DNA from: Anaeromyces robustus
Lineage: Eukaryota; Neocallimastigomycota; Neocallimastigomycetes; Neocallimastigales; Neocallimastigaceae
Length of the DNA: 57,164 bases
Assembly: GCA_002104895.1 (NCBI GenBank)
Contig: MCFG01000332.1
Span: 22,501-79,664 of the forward strand
Reading direction: 5' to 3'
This document shows positions 39,273-52,647 of the stretch, one piece after another. The notes under the pieces are model-generated. The model worked only from the letters and a program-made list of their open reading frames with translations. It ran no database searches and was not told where the DNA came from. Each line of letters opens with the position of its first letter. Within the stretch, counting starts at the first letter, position 1. Made by a program: the position numbers and the translations under genes.

Positions 39273-41864
39273 ATGACTTCAAATATACAACAAAATTACA
39301 TTTATAATACAAATAATAATATGATACCACAAACTAATAGTATGTCTTCACAGTCAATAATAGTATCCAATGGAGATTATCAATCCACTGTAGTTAATAC
39401 TCCACAATATCAAACTTTTAGTATGGCTCAAAATCAACAAATATCTAATAATAATTATCAAAATACCCCTGTAAATAATCAATATATTCCTGCTTCTGAA
39501 GATAGAAATACATTTATAAAAATTCAAAATTCTTATGATAATGTTAATGTAAATTTAATTCCTTCTTCTCAACAAAGTCAGAAAGTATATAATTTTGTTT
39601 CTACGACTCAACCTGTACAGCAAGTCTATAATGCTCAAAATTTTGTTCCTTCCCCTACAATAATTAGTCAACAACAACAACCACAACCATCCCAACAACA
39701 ACCACAACCACAATCCCAACAACAATCTCAACAATCTCAACAACAACAATCCCAACAACAACAACAACAACAACAATCTCAAATAATTACTTATACAAAT
39801 GTTATTACTCAAAATCAAATGTCTGTTGTTACTCAACAACAACAACAACAACCTAATCAAATTAATATTAATAAAGTATCAGATGATGGTTCTATTCAAA
39901 ATAATCAAGTTTTACCTTTATTTCAAAAACAATCTCCACAATCTATAAATTATTCTAATAGTACGGTAGTTTATACTCCTACTAGAAGTAATAAAGAAAC
40001 CGATAATAATAATAATAATCCTAGAAATTCTTGTATTTATACCCCTCTTCAAACCCCAAATCCTTCACCAATTAAACAAGAAGCTGGTATGAATGAGAAT
40101 ATCCATCAAAATTCAACCAATTTCATTAATGATAATAATAATTTTGGAAATAATACCACACCAACTACCACTACCACCACTACCACCAATGATTTAAATC
40201 AATCCGATTTAATTAATGAAAAACAAAATATGAATAATAATGAATCTAGTGTTATGTCTAATTCTATTAATGAAATTCTTTCTCCTAAAAGTTTAAGTAA
40301 TGATTCTAATACTCCTTCGGTTATTTCAGTTTATAATGGAAATAATGTGGTTATCGTTGGAAATAATAATCAAAAAGATATTACTAATACTAAAAATCCA
40401 TCTAATCAAGAACAAACTTATTATATTCAAGGACAACCTTCCCAAAGTCAAACTTCTATTATTCAAGTTAATACTCAAGCTAATGGAATGAATCAATTAC
40501 CTGCTACTATTAATAATAATGTTCCTTATCAATCTCCTGAACAACATTATAATGTTGCTACCACTACAGTTAATAATAATTCAAATATTCAAATTTATAA
40601 TGGATCTTCTCAAGGAAATGATAATATTCCATATAAGACTTACACCTCTTATAATAATATATTATCTCCAACCATGGTAAATCAACAACAACAATATAAT
40701 AATCAACCCACTTACAATAATTCATCCCCATACAATAATCCATCCCCATACAATAATCCATCTCCTTACAATAATCAACAACCTTATAATAATCAACCAC
40801 CTTCCCAACAACAACCTTCCCCACAACAATATATTAATCAAAATCAAAATCAAAATCAAAATCAAAATTATGGTTATCCATCCGATAAAACCATTCAATT
40901 TTTATCCCCACCTCTTAATAATGTATCTTACATTCAAAATACAACCATTCTACAACCTATGGATAATGGTAATAATGGTAATATTAATTATTCTTCTACT
41001 CAATCTGTAGTTACCTCCCAACAAATAAATTATAATCAACCCAATCCACCTATGATGAATCAACCCTTAAATTATAATCCTTCTAATCAACCCATGATGA
41101 ATCCTTCAATAAATTATAATCAAGCCTCTCAAAATATTCCTACGAATTCATACCCTGATTCCAATCAACCTATATATTATAATAATGTAAATGTACAACA
41201 ACAACAAGTACCTACGAATTCATACCCTGATTCCAATCAACCCATATATTATAATAATGTAAATGTACAACAACAACAAGTACCTACGAATATGAACATG
41301 AACATGAACATGAACACGAATATGCCACTTAATAATAATTATAATAATAATACTAATACTAATAATAATAACTTTTCTGTACCTTATAATGTTAGATCTT
41401 CTAATGTTATTTCTGCTAATTCTACACCCACTAAAGTTAAACGTTATAAGTGTACGGTATGTGGAAAACGTTTTTCAAGACCAAGTTCTTTAAAAACTCA
41501 TATGTATTCCCATACTGGTCAACATCCATTTAAATGTACCTTAGAAGGTTGTGGTCGTCGTTTCTCTGTACTTAGTAATTTAAGAAGACATATGAAAGTT
41601 TGTCAAAATAGACATGAAAAGAATAGAGCTCTTATTCTTCGTAATGCTAAACTTTCTAATAGTAAAATTGCTGATGATGATGATGTTAATACCACTACTA
41701 TTACCATAGATGATATTAACTCTTCTAAAACGAGAGTTATTGAAAATAAAAAAGCAACTTCTAAATCCACTACTAAATCTACTTCCAATAATAATAATAA
41801 TAATAATAACAGTAATAACAACAGTAATAATAATACAAATGATCCTTTACAAAAAAAGGATTAG
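39273..41864 (+). CDS. Q/N-rich C2H2 zinc-finger protein, probable transcription factor (863 aa)
   Basis: A single uninterrupted frame of 863 codons plus stop. Residues 1 to about 700 are dominated by Asn, Gln, Ser, Pro and Tyr. They include a Gln-rich segment at about 133-171 and repeats of PSPYNN, NQNQ and MNMN; such regions in fungal factors act as activation or condensate-forming domains. Two zinc fingers lie near the C-terminus. Finger 1 is C727-x2-C730-x12-H743-x3-H747. A TGQHPFK linker of the TGEKP type leads to finger 2, C755-x4-C760-x12-H773-x3-C777, which is C2HC. FSRPSSLKTH and FSVLSNLRRH are phrases typical of fungal two-finger regulators. A basic region and an Asn/Ser tail follow. 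Nuclear location and DNA binding are inferred from family. A 72-bp coding duplication lies just before the fingers. The start is the first ATG after a long A/T leader; no downstream start is better supported. Target genes cannot be told from sequence. Confidence 0.92.
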   Translation: MTSNIQQNYIYNTNNNMIPQTNSMSSQSIIVSNGDYQSTVVNTPQYQTFSMAQNQQISNNNYQNTPVNNQYIPASEDRNTFIKIQNSYDNVNVNLIPSSQQSQKVYNFVSTTQPVQQVYNAQNFVPSPTIISQQQQPQPSQQQPQPQSQQQSQQSQQQQSQQQQQQQQSQIITYTNVITQNQMSVVTQQQQQQPNQININKVSDDGSIQNNQVLPLFQKQSPQSINYSNSTVVYTPTRSNKETDNNNNNPRNSCIYTPLQTPNPSPIKQEAGMNENIHQNSTNFINDNNNFGNNTTPTTTTTTTTNDLNQSDLINEKQNMNNNESSVMSNSINEILSPKSLSNDSNTPSVISVYNGNNVVIVGNNNQKDITNTKNPSNQEQTYYIQGQPSQSQTSIIQVNTQANGMNQLPATINNNVPYQSPEQHYNVATTTVNNNSNIQIYNGSSQGNDNIPYKTYTSYNNILSPTMVNQQQQYNNQPTYNNSSPYNNPSPYNNPSPYNNQQPYNNQPPSQQQPSPQQYINQNQNQNQNQNYGYPSDKTIQFLSPPLNNVSYIQNTTILQPMDNGNNGNINYSSTQSVVTSQQINYNQPNPPMMNQPLNYNPSNQPMMNPSINYNQASQNIPTNSYPDSNQPIYYNNVNVQQQQVPTNSYPDSNQPIYYNNVNVQQQQVPTNMNMNMNMNTNMPLNNNYNNNTNTNNNNFSVPYNVRSSNVISANSTPTKVKRYKCTVCGKRFSRPSSLKTHMYSHTGQHPFKCTLEGCGRRFSVLSNLRRHMKVCQNRHEKNRALILRNAKLSNSKIADDDDVNTTTITIDDINSSKTRVIENKKATSKSTTKSTSNNNNNNNNSNNNSNNNTNDPLQKKD
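41139..41282 (+). repeat. 72-bp in-frame tandem duplication inside the zinc-finger gene
   Basis: Units 41139-41210 and 41211-41282 each encode a 24-residue block starting PTNSYPDSNQPIYYNN. The only difference I find is a silent CCT to CCC change. A third partial unit begins at 41283 (CCTACGAAT). Confidence 0.95.
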
Positions 41865-44103
41865 ATAAAAGATTAAATATATTTTAATTAAAACAACAAA
41901 AAAACAACAAAACAACAAAACAAAAAACAAAAAACAAAAAACAAAAAAAAAAAAAAAAAAAAATAAAAAATTAATAAATTTTATATATATATATAATATA
42001 ATTAATATTTTATATATTATATATATATATATTTATATTTTTTATTTTAATCCTCATTTTAATATTTAATATATATTATATATTATATATTATATATTAT
42101 TAATAATATTAATATTATTATATTATTAAAATAATAATAATAATTTTTTTTTTTTATTCATCTTTTATTATTTTTTTTAAACTCGAATTTTCTTTATATT
42201 TTATTTTATTTTTATTTTACTTCTTTTTTCTTTTAAAATTTTTAACATTTATGATATCAATTATTTATTATTCATTTAATAATCAATCTATTTCATAGAA
42301 TATTTTATAATATAAAAAATTAAAAAAATTTATATATATATATATATCTTATAAAAAAATAAAAAAAAATTTTTATTAATTATTAATTATATCTTTAGAA
42401 TATATTTATTCATTGTTTATAATTTACTACTACAACAAAAATTTATTCATGTTTTAATTTTTTAACATTAAAAAAAAAGAAGATGAAAAGAAGAGAAAAA
42501 GAAAAAAAAACTATAATATATAAATATAAATATTTAGAAAAAAAAATACCTAATTAATGAAAAATATTTATTAAATATTATTAGTTTTTTTTTTTTTTTC
42601 TTTCTTTCTTTTTTTTTTATTAAAAAAATAATAATTAATTATAATTAATTTAATTAAATATAATATTATATAATAAAAAAAAGCAGATATGATTACAAAA
42701 AAGTAAAAAAAAAAAAAAAGCAAAAAAAAAAAAAACCTAGTGAAAACTATTTTTGAAAAAATTTTTAATTATATATATTTTTATAATAATAATTATAATA
42801 ATAATTATAATTATAATTATAATTCTAATAATAAAGAAAGAAGATAATAAAAATAAAAAATAAAAATAAAAAATAAAATTAAGAGAAATAAATAATAAAA
42901 AAATAATAAATAATCAAATAAAAAAAAAAAAAAAATAAAATAAAAAAGTTTAAAAGTTTTTATATAAACATAAACTATTTTAAAGGGAAAATAATTTTTG
43001 TTTTTATTTTTATATTATACTAATTAAGAAATGTTTCTTTTTCTTTTTTCCTTCTTTTTTTTTTATTGTTAACATAATAAAACATAATAAATTAAAGGAA
43101 AAATAAAATGTTTCCCATTAGTTAATGTTTTTGTTTTTTTTTTCCTTTTTTTTTTTTTTTTTTTTTCACAAAAAAATATAGAATTAAAATACATCTATAA
43201 TTAAAAAATAAAATAAAATTTAAAATAATAATAAAAAATTATAACAATATAATAATAATAATCTGAAAATTCAATCATTTTTTTTCTTTTTTTTTTTTTA
43301 TTTTCCTTTTTTTTTTTCCTTTTTTATTATTTTATTTTATTTTACTCTATATTCATAGATGTTTTTTTTTTTTTTTTTTTTGATAACATTACATATAATG
43401 ATAGGATAGGATAGAAATAAAGTAAAAAAAAAGTGTTATTCTCTTTTTTTTTATTTTAGTTTTATTATGAAGCTGAGATATAATTTAATTTAAATCTATA
43501 ATATAGATTATGTATTATTATGTATTATGTATTAATAAAAAAAAAATAAGAAAAAAGTCTATATACTCTGTTAGATATAATTTTATATAAAGCTTAAAAT
43601 TTTCTTTTCTTTCAATTTTTAAAAAACTTATTAAATATAAATCTATATATAAAAATAGTAAGTTTATTAGTTTATTTATCATCGTTTATATAATTATAAT
43701 CTTTTTTTTCTTTTTTCATTTTTTTTTATTATATAATATTTATTATTATCTACAATCTTAACATACTTTTTTTTTTTTTTTTTTTTGTACTACATCAAAA
43801 TACATTATTACATTACATTCTAAAATTATATAATTAATCTTATAGATAATCAATCTTAATAGAAATTGAAATTGAAAATAAAAAAATAAAAAATAAAATA
43901 TAATAATAAACTTTATTTCACTAACAACAAATTATAATACTTTTTATTATTTAATTGGATCTTTTTATTATTTAATTGGATTTAAAGAAATAGAAAAATA
44001 AAATATTATTTAATTTAATTTAATTCCATTTAATTTCATTAAATTTAATTTAATTTATTATGATTAAAAAAAAGAAAAAAAAAAAGTTTATTAAATAAAT
44101 TTG

Positions 44104-44176
44104 AAATGTATGGCAGTAAAAAGTGGGACAAAGAAATTTTAAATTTACCACCACCCACTTTTACTGCCATACATTT
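44104..44176. repeat. Inverted repeat with 24/23-nt arms
   Basis: Arms 44104-44127 and 44154-44176 pair completely except for one extra A in the left arm; the loop is 26 nt. The arm core ATGTATGGCAGTAAAA is not AT simple sequence. It is similar in form, not in sequence, to the 36-bp repeat at 8244. It may be a foldback or miniature inverted-repeat element; no clear target-site duplication was found. Confidence 0.9.
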
Positions 44177-44992
44177 TTTTTTTGAAAAGATGATTATTTT
44201 TATAGATAAATAAATATATAAAATCTGAGAGAAAAAAAAAAAAAAAAAGAGAAAAAAAAAAAGCAAGGTTAATCTATATATAAATATATATAAATTATTT
44301 TTTTAAATACTATTTAATTATATTATACGTTATTTTAAAGAGATAATTCTTTTTCTTTTTTATTTTATATTGATAATAAAAAAAAACATTAAAAATATTA
44401 AATAAATCATACATTTTAATAATTGATTATAAAAGATTATAGTTAAAATTAATAATCCCCATAATATTATAAAATTATAAATTTATTATATCTTTTTTTA
44501 ATAAAATTTAAAATATAAAGTTAATATATCTAAAACCTTATTTTTATTACTTTAAAAAATAATATAATTATGTTCGATTATGAAAATAAATAAATGTAAA
44601 TAAATAAATAAATAAAAAAGTTTAAAATAATTATTTTCAAGATTAATATTAATTAATTAATATTAACTAATAAATACTCTAATACTAATACTAATTCTAA
44701 TTATTTTTATTTTTTTATTTTATTTTAAAATTGATTATTATTTAATTAATTAATTAACAACTCTAAAGTTAAAAAATTTAATTATTTAAAAATATTTAGA
44801 CATTAATTAATTAATTAAAATAAAAAAATTAAAAATTAAAAATTAAAAATTAAAAATTCATTGGTTAAAAAAACGTTTACATATAAAAGTTTATTTTAAT
44901 CCATAAATAAAAACTCAAGAGTATTTTTTTTTTTTTTGTTAAATTGGATTATAAAGCATTATTGTTTAATCGGTTTTTGTTTTAGATTACTT

Positions 44993-45016
44993 TATTATTA
45001 TTATTATTATTATTAC

Positions 45017-45070
<54 letters not shown>

Positions 45071-45095
45071 TATTATTTATTATTATTATTATTAC

Positions 45096-45150
<55 letters not shown>
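44993..45150. repeat. ATT microsatellite with few interruptions
   Basis: About 50 ATT copies with occasional ACT or dropped bases. Frames through it give only Tyr or Leu runs. Confidence 0.95.
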
Positions 45151-47708
45151 TATTGTTATTATTTATTATTTATTCATTCATTCATTTAATTTATTCATTT
45201 ATTCATTTATTTATTTATTTATTAATAAAAAATTTAAATTTATTTCATGCATTATTTTTTTTTTTATTAAATTATATGTGAATTAATTATTCAATTATAA
45301 AATAATTTTTTTCTATTTAAATTAGATTTATTAAATATTGTTCATTTATGCGTAAAAAAAAAAAGTAAAAAAAATATCATGTATCATGATAAGATAAATA
45401 ACATTATTTATTATTATTTTTTATATTTTTTTATATTTTTATTGATCATCTATTTTTATTATTTAATTATTGTATTTTATCATAATAAAAAATAAAAAAA
45501 TAATTTTTTTATTTGATATAAAGTTTTTTTTCTTCTTTTATAATTTTTTTTTTAAGTTTATTGAAAAATAATTGTGCAACTTTTCATATGTGTGTGTGTG
45601 TATGTGTGTGACCTAAAATAAAAAATATTTATATTTATTTATATTTATCCTATTATATATAAATTATAAATCATAACTAAAAATTATTTTATTATATTTT
45701 ATTTAATAACTTATTTATTTATTCATTTATTAATAAATAATACCATTTATTTATTTATTTTTATTCATGTTTTTATTTATTAATTATAAAGAAAAATATA
45801 ATGAATACAAAACTGATTTATAATTTAATAAATAAATAAATAAATAAATGTGTATTTATTATTAATTTCATAATAGATTATTTAATTTATATAAATGACT
45901 TTTATTATTTAATAATTGTTATATAATAAACGTCATTTTCTTTAATTATTATTAAAAATGATATTAAAAGAAAGACAATTAAAAAAAATGAAAAATGAAT
46001 ATAGTTTTAGTTAAAAATTATATATATATATTTTAATAATAATTATTTAAAAATTCTAATTTATTTATTTGATTTATTTTTTTAAAAATAAACTATTTAA
46101 ATTATTGTTATTATTATTTTTTATTTTTAAATTAATTCTATTTTCTATTAATTAATTATTATTTATTTTAATTACTTTTTATTTTATATATTAAATTAGT
46201 CTTTATTTTTTTTTATTGTTTTATATTTTATATTTTTTATTGTTTTATATTTTATATTTTATTTATTAATAATACTAATGATTAATTTTTTTTATTAATT
46301 TCTTTTATTCATTTATCTCTTTATTATCTTTACTTTATCATCTACTGCATAAATATATCATTAAAATTATTGATTTAAAATATAAAAAAAAAAAAAAAAA
46401 AAACTTTTATAAATGATAGATAAAGATAGTTAATTTCATCTCATATTAATTATTTACTAATCATCATCAATCCTTATTAGTAAATAATAATAATAAAGGC
46501 AGTTTCTTATTTTTCTTTTGTTTTTTTAAACATTAAATTCTTTAATAAAAATAAATTCTTTAATCTTTATTGTTATTATTATTATTAAGAATAAATAAAT
46601 ACATATGACATTTTCATATAAAAAATTATTTATAACAATAGCTAATATATTATGAAATTAATTGTAATATATTATAATATTAATTTTAATCTATTTATTT
46701 ATTTATTTATTATTTATTATTCATTTATTTATTATTTAATTATTTATTGATTTATTTACTTATTTATTTATTTATTTACTTATTTATATATTAATTGAAT
46801 TATAAACGGAATAAAAATTAATTAACAAATAAACAAAATAAACATAATAAACAAAATAAATAAATAAATAAATTAATTATTAAATAAATAAATATAATAA
46901 ATATAATAAATAAATAAATAAATAAATGAATTAAATAGAATAAATAAAATATATAATTACAAACTAACTCTCTAAATAAATAAATAAAATAAATAAATAA
47001 ATAATTCATTAATTAATTAAATGGATAATAAATAACTAATAAATAAATAATTAATTAAATTAATGGAATAAATAAATAAATAATCATTAAGCTTTTTTTT
47101 ATTTTGTTTTTTTGTTTATATATGATATATGTATTATATATAATTAATATAATTTCGTTAGCGTAGTAAAAATTTTATATAATAATAATAATAATAATTA
47201 AAAATAATTAAAAATAAAATAAAAATAAATAAATTATTATGAGTGGCATTATTAATAAAAAAAAAATTTTTTTTCAAAAACAATTTTTATAATAAAAATT
47301 TTTGGAAATAATTTTTTTTTTTTTTTTGAATAATAATAATATAATAATAATAATAATAATAATAAAAGACTTTATATAAATAAAAATAAAAATAAATAAA
47401 TAAATAAATAATAACAGAATTATATCTAGATTTTTTATTTTTTTTTTATAAATTTTGGAATTTATAATATATATGGTTAAATATACATACAATCACTTAT
47501 GACAAATTATAAAAATTAGATATAATTTTATATATATATGAAAGAGAAAAAAAAATAATTCTTTTTTTTTGTTAATAATAATATTATAAAAAAAATAATT
47601 GAATATATTAAATATAATTTAAATATATATATTTATTTTGTTAAAAAAGAAAGAAATAAATAAATAAGTATAAAAATATATATAAATATAAATATTAAAA
47701 AAAAAAAA

Positions 47709-50700
47709 ATGGCAATAGAAGAAGAAACAACAACAAATATAACAGAGAGAAAATATTTTTCTCCTTTATTTAATAAAACTACTTTAGAATTATCAGATTT
47801 AAAAAATTCACCAACACGTTCATCTTCTTATTCTATTTCAAGACCAATTTTACCTCCAAGAATATCATCTATAAGTATGAATATATATATATACATAATA
47901 CTATACACTTTTTCTTTCTTTATTTTATATATAGATATAAATATAAATAAAAAGTTTTATTATTTTTCAAAAATTAAAAACAAAATAAAAAAAAAAATAA
48001 ACTTTTTTTTTATTTTGTTTTTAATTTTTGAAAAATAATATAATTATAGAATTTATTTATTTTCTTGTTTATATTATAATATTATATAAAAGAATTTTTT
48101 TTTTTTATTGTTTTATAATAAATTTGTTTTTATTATTATTGCTTTTTTTTTTTTTTTAAAAAAAAAAAAAAGAAATTTCTTGGTTTATTTTAATAAAAAA
48201 ATACATTAAAAATAAATTCTTATTATTAACTTTTTTTTTTTTTCTTTTGTTATTATTACATAATAAAATTATATGTTTTATATATATTTTATTTTAAAGT
48301 TATTGATAAAGATACCTTCAACGAAAATTTAATAAAATTTTCAAAAATGAATGGAAATCCTCAATTAGATTCATTTCTTGAAACATATGATAGAATTGTT
48401 AATTCTATTCGAATAGGTTTTGGAAATAAAAAAATGATTCCAAAAAAGAAAAGAATAACAATAAATAAAAAAATAATGCATGAATTAGCTAGAAATAGAA
48501 CAAATAGAAATATACCAATCAATGTTAATCCATGTATTACTATGAAACCTATGGTAAATATGTTATTAAAATCTGTTGAAGTAGTAATAAATGAAAAAGG
48601 TAAAAATATGAATTTTTTAAAATTATAAATATAAATTAGATAAATAATAAAAGTTAAAAAAAAAAAAAAATTTAAATTTTAAATTTCATCATATACTTAT
48701 TTATATTCTAATTAATAATATTGTTTATACTATATATATATTATTACATTAATTATATAAATTGGTTATTTTTATTATTTAATAAGCCAAATCTGATGAT
48801 GATAGTAATAAAATAACATATGAAGAAATGAAAAAGAAACAAAGTAAATATCATAATATATTATTAAATAAATTAAACTTTTATAAAAATGAAATGAAAG
48901 AATTTTATATAATATAAAAAAATAATAGTTTTTAATAAATATATACATATTATTTTATTATTTACATATATTTTCTGCATAATAATTTATATTTTTATTC
49001 TTATTAAATATACATATATATATAAATATAATTTTATTTATAATTTTTATTTATGTATTTATTTATTAATTAATTTATATATTTATTTATCTATTAATTT
49101 AATGAAAATAAAAAAAAATTAGATATAAATAATATTCCATTTGGTATTGGAATGTCAGAATCACCTCAACAAACCCCTATGATTATAATTAATAATACTG
49201 AAAATGGTCTTCAAAGTGAAGGTATAACAGAAAATGATGTAAATATAACCCATGTATATAGTAATAAAAATAAAAATGATATAAATGAAAAAAGTAATAA
49301 TAATAATAATGTAGATACAATATTAAAAGTTCCATCGGAAAAATCAAGTACAGTAGATAGTATTGAAAGACAAGAATCACAAACTAATACATTATATTCA
49401 TTGGAAAGTTATACTACTTTAAAAGGTGAAGGTAAGGTATATAAAGAAATATTAAAAGAATCCAATTCTTTTAAACAGCTTTTCAATTCAATTTCTCGTG
49501 ATATTCACCTTATTGAAAGTATAACTAAACAAGATAAAGAATTAGACCCTACTGTATCCTATTCACAAAATGATCAATCGGAAACATTATTTGTCGCCAA
49601 TCAAAATATAGAAATGAATGATTTTGATAAAGACCATATAAAAATGGAAGAAAATGGAAATAATATTAATGGAATTTTATTTAGAACTGATTCCATGGCA
49701 AAAATATATAAGGATATTATGAGTAGTGATTTATCTAATGATTCAACTACTATCGATAAAACAACATTAGATAAAACACTTATTTCAGATACTCCATTAA
49801 AAAAGGAAATGCATCTCTATAATAATCCAAAAGAATATTCTTTAAGTGAGGTATTTGCTTATTCTTCTAATTCTAATAATAAAAGATTAGATAACAATAA
49901 CAACAACATTAATAACATCAACATCAACAACAACATCAATAACATTAATAACATTAATAATATCAATAATATCAATAATATCAATAATATTAATAACATT
50001 AATAATAATAATAATGACAATATTTATAACAATGATGATATTATCAACAACAACAATAACAATAATAATAATAATGATAATAATGATAATAATGATAATA
50101 ATAATCAAAATAAAACATCTCAACTTGCACAACTCAATCCAGCTAATGTACAATTATTACGTAGAAGTTCATCTTTAGGTAGTAAAAAGGATTTAACCAA
50201 GAAAAATATTCCATCAGCTCCAGAAAATAAAATGAATGTAACAGGAATGTTAGATAAATCTAAAAGATATAGTATAAATAATATTAACCTTATTGAACGT
50301 CAAGCTAGATATTCATCATTACAAAATTTAAAAAAGTTTAATGAAGAAATGAATAATATGAATAATAGTAATAATAATAATAATAATATAAATTCTAATA
50401 CTAACTCTTTCAATGATAAGGATAATATCAATAAAGTTAATAATATTAATCATGATAATAATAAGGAGGATACTTCCTCAAAATTAGATGAAGTAACTCA
50501 TATTAATGTTAATGATAATAACTTTAATAATAATAATAATGATCAAATCATAAATAAATTACCATATATACCAAGACGTAGATCATCTATTACTAGAAAG
50601 TATAAAAGTATGAATGTAGTACCACCTATATTCATTAACAATAGCAACAGCAATAATAACAACAACAATAACAATAACAATACTACTACTTCTAATACTA

Positions 50701-52613
50701 CACAAATAGATAATTCAGAAATTCATATTGAACCTTTCCCAAATAATTTAATTTATAATAATAAAGAAACTACGGATAAAAAAGATAAATTTAGTAATAT
50801 GCCATTTAATTTTAATCGTTTTTCAAAAAGACATAGTTTTGATTCAACGAATTTAAATAAAAGTAAAAATAAAAATAAAAATAAAAATAATAAATCCTCC
50901 TATCATGAATTTAATGATGATTTAGATTTTTCTACTTCAAAATCTAAAATTGAAATGAATACTACTACTACTCCAGAAAATTCACCAACAAGAAATCAAG
51001 GAAGTAAATCCTCAGAATTATCTATTACTATACCAGATAAACCTGAACATATGGTTAAACATAAATCTTCTAGAATGAGTAAAACACTTTCTTATATTAA
51101 AGCATTATCACCAAAATCTTCATCCCCACATTCTGTTAATAAAAGATCAAGTAAAATGGATATTACTTTACCAAGTAAAGTTTTATTTGATGATAGTGAT
51201 ATTTCACAACCTAGTTCTACTACTACTAATACTAATACTACTACCACGACTAATCATACTAAAAATAGACGTTTTAGTATAACAAAATTGAAAAATAAAG
51301 TTATCAAAAAGGCAAGTAAAGATAGTTATAAAAAAAATAAGGATAATTCCTCCTCTCAAGACAAGAAACATAAAAATGATTATCGTCATAGTATAGCTAC
51401 ATTTAATGTATCAAAATTAGGTCATGATGAGGATCATCAAGAAAGTGATTATTATAATTCTATACAACATATAAATGTTGAAACAGGAATAAATAATAAT
51501 AATAATATTATCTCTTCACCATTATCTAAATATGATAGTAGTGTTGTTTCTTCACCATTATCAAGATATGATAGTAGTATAGTTTCTTCACCATTATCTA
51601 AATATGATAGTAGTATTGATACGGAGATTCCAAAAGAAATTTCACATCCATTAATTCAAAAAAATGAGATGATAAATTCTACTGGAGAAAATAAATATAA
51701 TAATAATAATAATAAAAAAGAAGATGATGATGATGAAGAAGAAGAAGTTGAAGTTGAAGAAGAAGTTGATGAAGAAGAAGAAATTGAAGAAGAGATTGTC
51801 AATGTTGAAGAAATAGAAGGAATGACTGAAGAAAATAAAGAAATTGCAAAAGAAATAAATGAAAAAATTTTTAGAGAATTAAATCAAGATAATTTTATTC
51901 GAATAGAAAATGAAGAAGAAGAAGAAAAAGGAAAAGAAAAAAAAGTAAAAGGTGAAAATAAAAGTAAAAATAAAAATAAAAGTAAAAGTAAAATTAAAAA
52001 TAAAAAAAGTAAAAGTAAAAGTAAAAGTAAAAATATAGATGATAATGATAATGATAATGATAATGATAATGATAATGATAAAGTTGAAATGGTAAATGGT
52101 AATAAAATTCAACAAAATAATAAACAAGAAGAAAATGATGATGAATGGATTGATATTACTACTACCTCTGTTTCTAATCATAGTAATCAAAGAAATGATA
52201 ATATATATATTACTATTACTAATGATACTATTAATAACACTAATAACACTAATAATATTAATAATATTAATAATAATATTAATAATATTAATAAAATTCA
52301 TTCTCCTACTCCATCCACTAAAATTAATAATAAAAATCATAAACGTAAAAATACAAAAAATGTTAAATATAATATTAATTCTAAAGGAAGTAGTACCCCA
52401 AAAATAATGGATTCTTTTAATCAAAAAAAATCTATAAAACGAGATGTCAATCATTATCGTGATGGAAGTATTCATTATAGAAAATCAACTAATAAATATA
52501 CCGTCATTAAACAACGTGGTAGTAATAGACCAGTTAGTCCAAAATCTCCAATATTTTACCAATTAGAACGTCATAATAGTAGTAGTAATAATAGTAATAA
52601 AGTTTATGCTGGA

Positions 52614-52647
<34 letters not shown>

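Larger units (their letters stand above)
41865..47708. other. AT desert between the zinc-finger gene and the Asn-rich protein gene
   Basis: Starts with the presumed 3' untranslated region (AACAAAAAACAA runs) and ends with the A-rich leader of the next gene. Apart from a hairpin repeat at 44104-44176 and an ATT microsatellite at 44993-45150 I see only AT simple sequence and one short TG run at about 45590-45609. No gene or RNA signature. Confidence 0.6.

Noticed and set aside
39555-39860. Minus-strand Leu-rich frame of 101 codons
   Set aside because: Antisense shadow of the Gln-rich (CAA) segment of the zinc-finger gene.
45585-45612. TG dinucleotide run considered as a possible regulatory or telomere-like tract
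   Set aside because: It is short, not a telomere repeat, and isolated in AT sequence.
51879-52475. Minus-strand Ile/Phe-rich frame of 198 codons
   Set aside because: Antisense shadow of the Lys, Asn and Asp repeats in exon 4 of the large Asn-rich protein gene.
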